Origin: Lachnospiraceae bacterium UBA3273
GTDB taxonomy: Bacteria > Bacillota > Clostridia > Lachnospirales > Lachnospiraceae
DNA length: 64,000 nucleotides
Reading direction: 5' to 3'
Assembly (NCBI GenBank): GCA_002362385.1
Contig: DEUB01000055.1
Location: 67,538-131,537 of the forward strand
Positions 9,373 through 17,169 of this stretch are shown here, one piece after another. The notes below the pieces were generated by a model. The model was not told the origin of the DNA. It ran no database searches and saw nothing but the letters and a program-made list of their open reading frames with translations. The translations under genes were made by a program, and so were the position numbers. How positions within the stretch are numbered: the first letter of the stretch is position 1; every line of letters starts with the position of its first letter.

Positions 9373-10929
9373 ATGAGTAAAAAACCAACTGTACTGATGA
9401 TTCTCGACGGATACGGCCTCAATGAAAAGACCGAAGGAAATGCGGTAGCCGAGGCTAAGACGCCTGTTATGGACAAGCTGATGGCGGAATGTCCCTTTGT
9501 AAAGGGCAATGCTTCCGGCATGGCGGTAGGACTTCCCGACGGGCAGATGGGTAATTCCGAGGTGGGACATCTGAATATGGGCGCAGGCCGCATTGTATAT
9601 CAGGAACTGACAAGGATCACGAAGGAGATCCAGGACGGAACATTTTTTACCAATCCCGAGTTGATGGATGCGGTGGAAAACTGTAAGAAAAACGATTCTT
9701 CTTTCCATATGTTCGGCCTGGTATCGGACGGTGGCGTTCACAGCCACAACACCCATTTATATGGCCTGTTGGAACTGGCGAAGAGAAACGGACTGAAAAA
9801 AGTATATGTTCACTGCTTCTTAGACGGCCGTGACACGCCTCCTGCATCAGGGAAGGACTTTGTGGCGGATTTAGAGGCTGAAATGGCAAAGATCGGCGTA
9901 GGGGAAGTAGGCGTAGTAAGCGGACGCTACTATGCTATGGACAGGGACAACAATTATGACCGTGTACAGCTTGCCTATGACGCCCTGACAAAGGGAGTGG
10001 GCCTGCATGCCGACAGTGCAACAGGCGCTATCCAGGAATCCTATGACAGAGGCGAGACCGATGAGTTTGTAAAGCCTACGGTCGTTATGAAAAACGGCGC
10101 TCCCGTAGCCACCATCAAAGACGGGGACAGCGTGGTATTCTTTAATTTCCGTCCCGACAGGGCAAGGGAGATTACCAGATGCTTCTGCTGTGAGGACGAT
10201 TTCTTTCAAGATATTAACTTTAAGAGGGAAAAGAGATTAAATCTGACCTATGTATGCTTCTCCGATTATGATCCGACTATTCCCAATAAGGAAGTTGCAT
10301 TTAAAAAGATTTCCATTACCAATACCTTCGGAGAGTGGCTGGCTGACCATGATATGAAGCAGGCAAGGATCGCCGAGACGGAAAAATACGCTCATGTTAC
10401 CTTCTTCTTTAACGGCGGCGTGGAAGAACCCAACAAAGGCGAGGACAGAATCCTAGTCAATTCTCCCAAGGATGTGGCTACCTATGACCTGAAACCTGAA
10501 ATGAGCGCATACGAGGTGTGTGATAAATTATGCGGCGCCATTACTTCCGGCAAGTATGATGTGATCATCATCAACTTTGCAAATCCCGATATGGTAGGGC
10601 ATACAGGAGTTGAGGCGGCAGCGATCAAGGCGGTAGAGGCTGTTGATGAATGTGTGGGCAAAGCGGTAGATGCATTAAAGAGTGTAGACGGACAGATGTT
10701 TATCTGTGCCGACCATGGCAATGCCGAACAGCTTGTGGATTATGAAACAGGCGCGCCCTTTACGGCACATACCACAAACCAGGTTCCTTTTATTCTGGTA
10801 AATGCAGATCCTGCCTACGGATTGAGGGAAGGCGGATGCTTGGCGGATATCGTGCCGACTCTGATCGAGTTGATGGGAATGGAAAAACCTGCGGAAATGA
10901 CGGGAAGTTCCCTTTTAATCAAAAAATAA
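9373..10929 (+). CDS. gpmI: 2,3-bisphosphoglycerate-independent phosphoglycerate mutase
   Basis: 518-aa cytosolic glycolytic enzyme interconverting 3- and 2-phosphoglycerate, of the Mn-dependent alkaline-phosphatase superfamily. Visible motifs are 'LMILDGYG' with metal ligand Asp12, 'GNSEVGHLNMGAG' with the phosphoserine nucleophile Ser62, 'HCFLDGRDTPP', 'FFNFRPDRARE' and the C-terminal 'ADHGNAEQL' metal site. Length is normal for the family. I prefer ATG 9373 over ATG 9367 because AGGAG (9361-9365) is then 7 bases away instead of 1. yitT follows closely; a hairpin spans the junction. Confidence 0.97.
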   Translation: MSKKPTVLMILDGYGLNEKTEGNAVAEAKTPVMDKLMAECPFVKGNASGMAVGLPDGQMGNSEVGHLNMGAGRIVYQELTRITKEIQDGTFFTNPELMDAVENCKKNDSSFHMFGLVSDGGVHSHNTHLYGLLELAKRNGLKKVYVHCFLDGRDTPPASGKDFVADLEAEMAKIGVGEVGVVSGRYYAMDRDNNYDRVQLAYDALTKGVGLHADSATGAIQESYDRGETDEFVKPTVVMKNGAPVATIKDGDSVVFFNFRPDRAREITRCFCCEDDFFQDINFKREKRLNLTYVCFSDYDPTIPNKEVAFKKISITNTFGEWLADHDMKQARIAETEKYAHVTFFFNGGVEEPNKGEDRILVNSPKDVATYDLKPEMSAYEVCDKLCGAITSGKYDVIIINFANPDMVGHTGVEAAAIKAVEAVDECVGKAVDALKSVDGQMFICADHGNAEQLVDYETGAPFTAHTTNQVPFILVNADPAYGLREGGCLADIVPTLIELMGMEKPAEMTGSSLLIKK

Positions 10930-10943
10930 TTGCAAAGAATAGT

Positions 10944-11022
10944 AAAACCGTTATGGGAAATACTAGAAAAAAATTCTCAGGAGGCTTTTTCGTGAAAAAG
11001 TATTTTTCCATAACGGTTTTTT
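10944..11022 (+). terminator. Hairpin spanning the gpmI-yitT junction and the yitT start
   Basis: 10944-10963 (starts AAAACCGTTATGG) pairs almost perfectly with 11000-11020, and T6 (11017-11022) follows, so it looks like a rho-independent terminator for gpmI. Its 3' arm lies inside the first codons of yitT, and the loop contains the yitT AGGAGG and GTG. An inner perfect 7-bp hairpin (arm CTTTTTC) puts the GTG near its tip. It could be an attenuator or a translational control structure. Confidence 0.6.
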
Positions 11023-11831
11023 CTGTTCTTTTTGCATGCAGCATCGCCTTTTTTTTAGAGCCGAACGATCTTGCGCCGGGCGGGATAACGGGAATCTCTA
11101 TTTTATTAAACGCCCTTACGGGAATCGGAACGGGAACATGGGTGTTTGCTTTGAATATTCCCATTCTCATTGTGGGATGGTGGAAGTTCGGCGGGAAATT
11201 CATGATTTCAACAGTGTATTCCATCGGGGTGGTATCCACAGCCACCAATCTTTTGGAAGGAATGCCCGCCCTCACAAGGGATCCTTTGGCAGCAGCTCTC
11301 GCAGGGGCCTTTTTGACCGCGGTTTCCATCGGTTCTATTATGAAGCTCCACGCCACCACGGGAGGCATTGACATCATTGTAAAGCTGATGCGCCGCAAAT
11401 ATCCCCATCTGCGTACGGGAAGGCTTTACCTTATGATCGACAGCCTGATCGTGGTGCTGGCAATATTGGTATTCGGAAAACTGGAATCGGGTATCTATGC
11501 GGGAATTACGGTTCTGGTAACCTCCTTTATCATGGATCTGGTGCTTTACGGCAGGGATGAAGCCAGCCTGTTTTTTATTGTTACGGACTGCTCAAAGGAA
11601 GTGGCGGAAAAGCTTATGGAGGATCTGGAGGTAGGCGTTACCTATCTGAAGGGGAAAGGAGCATTTAAAGAACGGGAAAAGGATATCATTCTCTGCGCCA
11701 CAAGGAAGATCCAGGCCCCCAAGCTGGAAGCCATCGTAAAAGAAGTGGATAAGAACGCGTTTTTGATCGTGACAAGCGCTAATGAGATTTACGGGGAGGG
11801 ATATAAATCCTATGATGCGGAAATTGTGTGA
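10992..11831 (+). CDS. YitT family membrane protein (DUF161 + DUF2179)
   Basis: 279 aa. It has about five hydrophobic helices at residues about 5-190 ('FSVLFACSIAFFLEPNDLAPGGITGISILL' region and 'TTGGIDIIVKLMRRK' typical of YitT), then a soluble C-terminal DUF2179 domain ('GVTYLKGKGAFKEREKDIILCATRK'). The family is widespread in Firmicutes; its transport substrate is not settled. Start GTG 10992 has AGGAGG (10979-10984) at 7 bases. An in-frame ATG at 10953 would give 13 more residues but has no ribosome binding site. Confidence 0.9.
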   Translation: MKKYFSITVFSVLFACSIAFFLEPNDLAPGGITGISILLNALTGIGTGTWVFALNIPILIVGWWKFGGKFMISTVYSIGVVSTATNLLEGMPALTRDPLAAALAGAFLTAVSIGSIMKLHATTGGIDIIVKLMRRKYPHLRTGRLYLMIDSLIVVLAILVFGKLESGIYAGITVLVTSFIMDLVLYGRDEASLFFIVTDCSKEVAEKLMEDLEVGVTYLKGKGAFKEREKDIILCATRKIQAPKLEAIVKEVDKNAFLIVTSANEIYGEGYKSYDAEIV

Positions 11832-11930
11832 TTCTACGGATCGGGGATTATAATACAATTTGGTTATGTGAATTTGGTTATGTAGTATTTTCATAATGTC
11901 TGTACAATAAATACAGAATAACGGTAGATG

Positions 11931-11974
11931 AAAGGATGGTGTCAAGAAAAAATACTTGACACCATCCTTTTTTT
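11931..11974 (+). terminator. Rho-independent terminator after yitT
   Basis: Perfect 16-bp stem: 11931-11946 (AAAGGATGGTGTCAAG) with 11955-11970, 8-nt loop, then Ts to 11974. The descending arm contains the -35 box of the next promoter. Confidence 0.9.
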
Positions 11975-11984
11975 CCTGTATGAT
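11956..11984 (+). promoter_or_regulatory. Consensus SigA promoter for ylxM-ffh
   Basis: TTGACA at 11956-11961, 17-bp spacer, TATGAT at 11979-11984. The -35 box lies wholly inside the 3' arm of the preceding terminator. Confidence 0.9.
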
Positions 11985-12015
11985 GCAATAGGTGTAAGCA
12001 GGATAGGTGGACAGT

Positions 12016-12360
12016 ATGGAAAAAATAGTAGCGCAAAGTCTGTTGTTTGACTTCTATGGAGAACTGCTGACAAGCCATCAGCAAAAAGTATATCAGGATG
12101 CGGTTTTTAACGATATGTCTTTAAGCGAGGTCGCCGACAACTACGGGATTTCCCGTCAGGGCGTTCATGATTTGTTAAAGCGCTGTGACAAGGCAATGGA
12201 AGAGTATGAAGATAAACTTCATCTCATTGCAAAGTTTACCCTGATCAGGGATAAGTTAAAGGACATTCAGGAAACGGCGGATACCATGACGGCGGACTGC
12301 TTACAGGAAAACAGAGAACGGATTCATCATCTGGCGGCAGAGATTTTGGAGGAGTTATAA
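12016..12360 (+). CDS. ylxM: YlxM/p13-like SRP-associated DNA-binding protein
   Basis: 114-aa small helical protein with a sigma-region-4-like helix-turn-helix ('QQKVYQDAVFNDMSLSEVADNYGISRQGVHDLLKRC'). The family is encoded directly before ffh in Firmicutes and has been linked to the signal recognition particle. Start ATG 12016 follows AGGTGG; an in-frame GTG at 12007 is less likely. It ends 3 bp before ffh and shares its promoter at 11956-11984. Confidence 0.93.
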   Translation: MEKIVAQSLLFDFYGELLTSHQQKVYQDAVFNDMSLSEVADNYGISRQGVHDLLKRCDKAMEEYEDKLHLIAKFTLIRDKLKDIQETADTMTADCLQENRERIHHLAAEILEEL

Positions 12361-12363
12361 TAC

Positions 12364-13722
12364 ATGGCATTTGAAAGCTTAACGGAAAAACTGCAGAATG
12401 TATTTAAAAACTTAAGAAGCAAGGGCCGCTTAACGGAAGAAGATGTCAAAACCGCCTGTAAGGAAGTTAAGATGGCGCTTTTGGAAGCGGACGTTAACTT
12501 TAAGGTGGTAAAGCAGTTCATTAAGACCGTAGAGGAACGGGCGGTAGGCGCAGATGTATTAAACGGCTTAAATCCCGGTCAGATGGTCATTAAGATCGTA
12601 AATGAGGAATTGATCTCTTTGATGGGTTCCGAAGGGGCCGAGATTCAGTTCCAGCCGGGGAAGTCCATTACCGTCATTATGATGTGCGGCTTACAGGGTG
12701 CAGGTAAGACTACCACAACCGCAAAGCTTGCGGGAAAGCTTAAGCAAAAGGGCAAGAAATCCCTGCTTGTTGCCTGCGATGTATACAGGCCTGCGGCTAT
12801 TAAACAGTTAGAGGTAAACGGAGAAAAGCAGGGCGTGGATGTTTTTTCCATGGGAGAGAACCATAAGCCTGTGGATATTGCCAAAGCCGCTTTGGAGCAC
12901 GCTGTAAAGAACGGACACAACGTAGTTATCTTAGATACGGCAGGACGGCTTCATATTGATGAGGATATGATGGCGGAGCTACAGGAAATTAAGGAAAAGG
13001 TAGAGGTTCATCAGACCATTCTTGTAGTGGACGTGATGACAGGTCAGGACGCCGTAAATGTAGCCAGGGAATTTGATGAAAAGGTAGGCTTAGACGGCGT
13101 TATCCTTACCAAGGTAGACGGCGATTCCAGAGGCGGCGCGGCTTTGTCCGTAAAGGCGGTAACCGGAAAACCCATTCTCTATGCAGGTATGGGCGAGAAG
13201 CTTTCGGATTTAGAGCAGTTTTATCCGGACCGTATGGCTAACCGTATTCTGGGCATGGGAGATGTGTTAAGTCTCATAGAGAAAGCCCAGGAAAGCATTG
13301 ATATTGATGAAGATAAAGAAAAGGAAATGGCTGCCCGGGTAAAAAAGGGCAAAATGGACTTTAACGATTATTTAGAGAGCATGAAACAGATGCGCAATAT
13401 GGGGGGAATGGGGTCCATTCTTTCCATGATGGGAATGAATACCGCACAGCTTGAATCGGCCATCGATGAAAAAGAGCTGGCAAGAACAGAGGCCATTGTT
13501 TTGTCCATGACGCCGGCGGAGAGAAGCAATCCAAAGCTTTTAAATCCCAGCAGGAAACACCGCATTGCAAAAGGAGCAGGCGTGGATATTTCCATTGTCA
13601 ACCGCTTTATTAAGCAGTTTGAACAGACCCAGAAAATGATGAAACAGATGCCGGGCATGATGGGCGGCAAAAAAGGAATGGGGCTGTTCGGTAAAAAAGG
13701 TGGAATGAGATTTCCCTTTTAG
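12364..13722 (+). CDS. ffh: Signal recognition particle GTPase Ffh
   Basis: 452-aa SRP54 homologue that binds signal peptides and 4.5S/6S SRP RNA and docks with FtsY at the membrane. N-domain about 1-90. The G-domain has 'GLQGAGKTTT' (109-118), 'DTAGR', 'TKVDGDSRGG' and 'GMGEKLSDLEQF'. The M-domain from about 325 to the end is methionine-rich ('MKQMRNMGGMGSILSMMGM'), with a Gly/Lys-rich tail. Length is normal. It is the second gene of the ylxM-ffh-rpsP-khpA run. Confidence 0.98.
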   Translation: MAFESLTEKLQNVFKNLRSKGRLTEEDVKTACKEVKMALLEADVNFKVVKQFIKTVEERAVGADVLNGLNPGQMVIKIVNEELISLMGSEGAEIQFQPGKSITVIMMCGLQGAGKTTTTAKLAGKLKQKGKKSLLVACDVYRPAAIKQLEVNGEKQGVDVFSMGENHKPVDIAKAALEHAVKNGHNVVILDTAGRLHIDEDMMAELQEIKEKVEVHQTILVVDVMTGQDAVNVAREFDEKVGLDGVILTKVDGDSRGGAALSVKAVTGKPILYAGMGEKLSDLEQFYPDRMANRILGMGDVLSLIEKAQESIDIDEDKEKEMAARVKKGKMDFNDYLESMKQMRNMGGMGSILSMMGMNTAQLESAIDEKELARTEAIVLSMTPAERSNPKLLNPSRKHRIAKGAGVDISIVNRFIKQFEQTQKMMKQMPGMMGGKKGMGLFGKKGGMRFPF

Positions 13723-13771
13723 GAAATCTGTTCATGATAAACATTAGTTAAAATTTTCGGAGGTGAAAAAG

Positions 13772-14017
13772 ATGGCAGTAAAAATCAGATTAAGAAGAAT
13801 GGGTCAGAAGAAAAACGCAATTTATAGAATCGTAGTTGCAGACTCCAGATCTCCCAGAGACGGAAGATGTATCGAAGAAATCGGTACTTATGACCCTAAC
13901 ACGGAGCCCTATACCTGCAAGGTTAACGAAGAGTTAGCAAAAAAATGGTTAGCAGCAGGTGCGCAGCCTACAGATGTTGTTGGCAGAATTTTCAAAAACG
14001 CCGGAATTGAAAAATAA
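13772..14017 (+). CDS. rpsP: 30S ribosomal protein S16
   Basis: 81-aa S16. The N-terminus 'MAVKIRLRRMGQKKNAIYRIVVADSRSPRDGR' is diagnostic, and 'EEIGTYDPNTEP' and 'WLAAGAQPTDVV' also match. Start ATG 13772 has CGGAGGTG 8 bases upstream; the GTG inside that site (13763) is in frame but is not the start. It sits between ffh and khpA as in most Firmicutes. Confidence 0.98.
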   Translation: MAVKIRLRRMGQKKNAIYRIVVADSRSPRDGRCIEEIGTYDPNTEPYTCKVNEELAKKWLAAGAQPTDVVGRIFKNAGIEK

Positions 14018-14076
14018 TAAATGGATTTCATTTATGCCGGATCAGAAAACCTGTCATAACACTTTGGAGGTGGATT

Positions 14077-14304
14077 ATGAAAGAATTAGTTGAAGTAATC
14101 GCAAAAGCTCTTGTTGATAATCCTGATGAAGTGGTCGTAACGGAAAAAGAAGAAGGAAAGCATATTACGATCGAACTTCATGTTGCTCCATCTGATATGG
14201 GAAAAGTAATCGGTAAACAGGGACGCATTGCAAAAGCGATCCGTTCCGTTGTAAAAGCGGCTTCATTGGGAGAAAATAAGAAGGTAGATGTGGAAATCAT
14301 CTAG
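14077..14304 (+). CDS. khpA: KH-domain RNA-binding protein KhpA (YlqC)
   Basis: 75-aa single KH domain with the G-x-x-G loop in 'GKVIGKQGRIAKAIR'. KhpA pairs with KhpB/Jag as an RNA chaperone in Firmicutes and is linked to cell-wall growth. GGAGGTGG precedes the ATG. A terminator follows, so the upstream transcript probably ends here rather than continuing to rimM as in many relatives. Confidence 0.95.
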   Translation: MKELVEVIAKALVDNPDEVVVTEKEEGKHITIELHVAPSDMGKVIGKQGRIAKAIRSVVKAASLGENKKVDVEII

Positions 14305-14310
14305 GAATCA

Positions 14311-14345
14311 AGCGGAGATATCGTAAAGGGTATCTCCACTTTTTC
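14311..14345 (+). terminator. Terminator after khpA
   Basis: GGAGATA (14314-14320) pairs with TATCTCC (14331-14337) across a 10-nt loop; the stem can be extended by flanking bases, and T5 follows. Confidence 0.75.
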
Positions 14346-14369
14346 GTGCTTTTATGTTTGAAAATATGG

Positions 14370-14398
14370 TTGCATATTAAAAGAGAACGTGGTATGAT
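14370..14398 (+). promoter_or_regulatory. Promoter of the toxin-antitoxin pair
   Basis: TTGCAT at 14370-14375, 17-bp spacer, TATGAT at 14393-14398, directly upstream of the antitoxin's AGGAGGTG site. Confidence 0.75.
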
Positions 14399-14423
14399 AC
14401 TGTTCATAAAGGAGGTGCTTATA

Positions 14424-14579
14424 ATGGAAACAGCAAGAATCTATCCGGAGCAGGAAGTCTCAGGCATGGAATTCCACAGATTTTTAGAAGACGGATTAGA
14501 AGATATTCGTAACGGTAATCTTTTGGATTTTGAATCGGTCTTTGATGAATTAGAAAAAAGCTATGATGCGGGTGGCTGA
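14424..14579 (+). CDS. Putative type II antitoxin
   Basis: 51-aa acidic protein (METARIYPEQEVSGMEF start). I place the start at ATG 14424, which has a strong AAAGGAGGTG; the longer frame back to 14346 lacks one. It overlaps the RelE/ParE-like toxin gene by 17 bp, the usual antitoxin-first coupled order. The sequence is too short to assign a fold confidently. By analogy it should neutralise the toxin and repress the promoter at 14370-14398. Confidence 0.75.
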   Translation: METARIYPEQEVSGMEFHRFLEDGLEDIRNGNLLDFESVFDELEKSYDAGG

Positions 14580-14892
14580 ATACCAAATCAGGCTTACACA
14601 AAAAGCAAAAGAGGATATTGAGGATATTTCCAGATATATTACATTCGAATTATCAGAACCAGGCATTTCAAAAAAGTTTATTCAAAATCTCAGAAAATCT
14701 ATTTTCAAATTACTATTTTTTCCATATGAATTTCCCTTTATTCAAGATGATATTTTAAAAATTAAAGAAATCCGGTGTATGCCTTACAAAAATTATTATG
14801 TTTTTTATAAGATAATAGAAGAACTGCATACGGTCATTATTATCAGAATAGGATATATGCGCAGAAACTGGAGGCGTATTTTACAAAAATAA
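14563..14892 (+). CDS. RelE/ParE family toxin
   Basis: 109-aa basic protein of the RelE/ParE superfamily: N-terminal 'YQIRLTQKAKEDIEDISRYITFEL' helix pair, then 'IKEIRCMPYKNYYVFYKIIEELHTVIIIRIGYMRRNWRRIL', the usual central strands and C-terminal Arg-rich end. Members either cleave ribosome-bound mRNA (RelE) or poison gyrase (ParE); the sequence does not let me choose. The start is ATG 14563 or the adjacent ATG 14566. The gene is distinctly AT-rich compared with rpsP and rimM, consistent with recent acquisition between khpA and rimM. Confidence 0.85.
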   Translation: MMRVAEYQIRLTQKAKEDIEDISRYITFELSEPGISKKFIQNLRKSIFKLLFFPYEFPFIQDDILKIKEIRCMPYKNYYVFYKIIEELHTVIIIRIGYMRRNWRRILQK

Positions 14893-15029
14893 TTTGTATT
14901 AATCGGTAAAATATAATACAATTTTACTGGCAGCGGTAAAATAGAAAGCGGCAATTGCAAAACTTTAAAAAATTGTCTTTGTAAAGCTTTGTAATTTCCC
15001 ATGTATGATAGAGAAAAGGAAAATCAGTT

Positions 15030-15563
15030 ATGGAAGATTTATTGCAGGTAGGCATCTTATCCTCTACCCACGGCGTCAGGGGAGAGATGAAGGTGTTTCC
15101 CACTACGGATGATGTCAAAAGATTTAAGAAAAACAAGGATTACATTTTGGAAACGCCTCAGGGAAACAAAGAGGTAAAGGTTACCGGCGTGAAATTTTTC
15201 AAGCAGTTTGCCATTTTAAAGTTTGAAGGCTTTGATACGCTGGATGACATTCTGCCCTATAAAGGGTGCCGGCTGTTTGTAACACGCGAGCATGCGGTAA
15301 AATGTGAGAAGGACGAGTATTTTATTGCGGATCTGATCGGCCTTTCGGTGGAAGATGAAGAAGGAAAAATAATCGGAACGCTTATGGATGTGATGCAGAC
15401 GGGAGCCAACGACGTTTATGTGATAAAGTCGGAGGAAGGAAAGGAATATTTGTTTCCCGCCATCAAAGAATGCATCCTTAAGGTGGATATGGAGGAACGC
15501 AGAATCCTTGTTCATGTCATGCCGGGATTAATGGATGATGCGGTATCCGACAGGGACGAATGA
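15030..15563 (+). CDS. rimM: Ribosome maturation factor RimM
   Basis: 177-aa 16S rRNA processing/30S maturation factor. N-terminal RimM domain 'LQVGILSSTHGVRGEMKVFPTTDD'; C-terminal PRC-barrel ('DEYFIADLIGLSVEDEEGKIIGTLMDVMQTGANDVYVI', 'LFPAIKECI'). A possible -10 (TATGAT, 15004-15009) lies just upstream, with only a poorly spaced TTGTAA, so a local promoter is uncertain. trmD follows after about 100 bp. Confidence 0.96.
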   Translation: MEDLLQVGILSSTHGVRGEMKVFPTTDDVKRFKKNKDYILETPQGNKEVKVTGVKFFKQFAILKFEGFDTLDDILPYKGCRLFVTREHAVKCEKDEYFIADLIGLSVEDEEGKIIGTLMDVMQTGANDVYVIKSEEGKEYLFPAIKECILKVDMEERRILVHVMPGLMDDAVSDRDE

Positions 15564-15665
15564 CGGAAAGAAAATAAGCTGAAAATCATAAAGGCAGAAA
15601 AAACCGGAAGCATAAGAAACGGTAACGGGTAAAGAAAAAATAAACAGATGTAAAGGAATTGACAG

Positions 15666-16394
15666 ATGTATTTTCATGTTTTAACATTATTCCCGGAAAT
15701 GATCATGGACGGGTTGAATAACAGCATTTTGGGCAGGGCCATGGAGAAGGGCTGTATCCGTGCGGAGGCGGTCAATATTAGGGATTATACGCTGGACAAA
15801 CATCAGAAGGTGGACGATTATACTTATGGCGGGGGGGCCGGAATGCTCATGCAGGCCCAGCCGGTGTATGACTGTGTGCAGGCCGTCATAGACGGGATAC
15901 GGCACAGGAATCAGAAGGAAATTCCCACGCCCCGTGTTATCTATGTGACTCCCCAGGGCAGGGTGTTTAACCAGCAGATGGCAAAAGAGTTTGCAGGGGA
16001 GGAGGACCTGATCTTTTTGTGCGGACATTATGAAGGCATAGACGAGAGGGTTTTGGAGGAAGTGGTCACGGATCACGTTTCCATAGGGGATTATGTGTTG
16101 ACCGGCGGAGAGCTGCCTGCCATGGTCATGATCGACGCCATTGCAAGGCTTGTGCCGGGAGTGCTTAATAATGACGAATCGGCAATGACGGATTCTTTTG
16201 GAAACGGACTTTTGGAATATCCCCAGTATTCCAGACCCCGGGTGTGGAGGGATAAGGAAGTGCCGCCTGTGCTTCTAAGCGGCAATCATAAGCTGATTGA
16301 AAAATGGCGGCTGGAAAAATCCATTGAAAGGACAAAGGAGCAAAGACCGGATCTATACGAAAAGTGGAGGATGGAAAATGATTGTTGCAAATAA
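15666..16394 (+). CDS. trmD: tRNA (guanine37-N1)-methyltransferase
   Basis: 242-aa SPOUT-class methyltransferase making m1G37 in tRNA with S-adenosylmethionine. Motifs: 'VLTLFPEMI', 'DDYTYGGGAGMLMQAQP', 'LCGHYEGIDERV', 'SIGDYVLTGGELPAMVMIDAI', and 'YPQYSRPRVWRDKEVPPVLLSGNH', which together form the knotted SAM site and tRNA-binding linker. Length is normal. Its 3' end overlaps the downstream ABC ATPase gene by 17 bp. Confidence 0.97.
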   Translation: MYFHVLTLFPEMIMDGLNNSILGRAMEKGCIRAEAVNIRDYTLDKHQKVDDYTYGGGAGMLMQAQPVYDCVQAVIDGIRHRNQKEIPTPRVIYVTPQGRVFNQQMAKEFAGEEDLIFLCGHYEGIDERVLEEVVTDHVSIGDYVLTGGELPAMVMIDAIARLVPGVLNNDESAMTDSFGNGLLEYPQYSRPRVWRDKEVPPVLLSGNHKLIEKWRLEKSIERTKEQRPDLYEKWRMENDCCK

Positions 16395-17169
16395 TCTGTG
16401 CAAGCAGTTTGAACGCACTGTTTTGGAAGAGGAAAACGGAAAAAAGCGGAAAAAGAAAAGCAAAAAGGAAAAGTTTTATGCGGTAGACCACGTTTCCTTT
16501 CAGGTTGAACAGGGAGAGATCTTAGGTATCTTAGGACCAAACGGTGCGGGAAAGACCACCCTTTTAAGAATGCTTGGTTCTCTGATGCTTCCCACCAGCG
16601 GCAGCGTGGAGATTGAGGATAAAGAGGGAAACAGGATTACGGACGCCGTTTTATTAAAACGTTCCATCGGGTATCTTTCCGGCAATACCAAGCTGTATCA
16701 TCGCTTAAGCACAAGGGAAATGCTGTATATGCTGGGAGAAATCTATGAAATCGACAAAGAAGAGATTGTAAGGCGTGTTGAGGAAATCGGAAAAGTCCTT
16801 GATATGGAGAGTTTTTTGGATAACCGCATTGAAAAGCTTTCCACAGGTCAGACCCAGAGGGCTTCCATTGCCAGATGCCTGATTCATGAACCGGATATTT
16901 ACATATTTGACGAGCCTACGCTGGGCTTGGATATTTTAAGCGCAGATGCCATTGTGAATTTTATGAAGGCACAGAAGGAGCGGGGAAAGACTGTATTGTA
17001 TTCCACCCACTATCTGGAGGAGGCACAGTTTTTGTGCGACAGGATTATTATGATTTACCAGGGCAGGATTGTGCGGGAAGGAAGCCCTGCACAGATCATG
17101 GAAGAATGCCAGGCAGATAATTTAAGGGATGCGTTCCACAAGGTTATGAAGGAGGTGGAGACGGTATGA
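16378..17169 (+). CDS. ABC transporter ATPase, NatA-like
   Basis: 263-aa single ABC domain: Walker A 'GPNGAGKTT', signature 'LSTGQTQRASIARC', Walker B 'IYIFDEPTLGLD', and 'YSTHYLEEAQFLCDRI'. A Lys-rich insert (about 23-36) precedes the core. Start ATG 16378 has GGAGG at 7 bases; the upstream in-frame extension would lie entirely in trmD. The stop overlaps the next start (ATGA), so it is translationally coupled to the permease. Similar pairs (NatAB) export Na+ in Bacillus; the substrate here is not known. Confidence 0.92.
   Translation: MIVANNLCKQFERTVLEEENGKKRKKKSKKEKFYAVDHVSFQVEQGEILGILGPNGAGKTTLLRMLGSLMLPTSGSVEIEDKEGNRITDAVLLKRSIGYLSGNTKLYHRLSTREMLYMLGEIYEIDKEEIVRRVEEIGKVLDMESFLDNRIEKLSTGQTQRASIARCLIHEPDIYIFDEPTLGLDILSADAIVNFMKAQKERGKTVLYSTHYLEEAQFLCDRIIMIYQGRIVREGSPAQIMEECQADNLRDAFHKVMKEVETV

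Noticed and set aside
9069..9593. 174-codon open frame on the minus strand
   Set aside because: It is antisense to the end of the 970-aa gene and the start of gpmI, has no ribosome binding site and a composition that mirrors the real genes.
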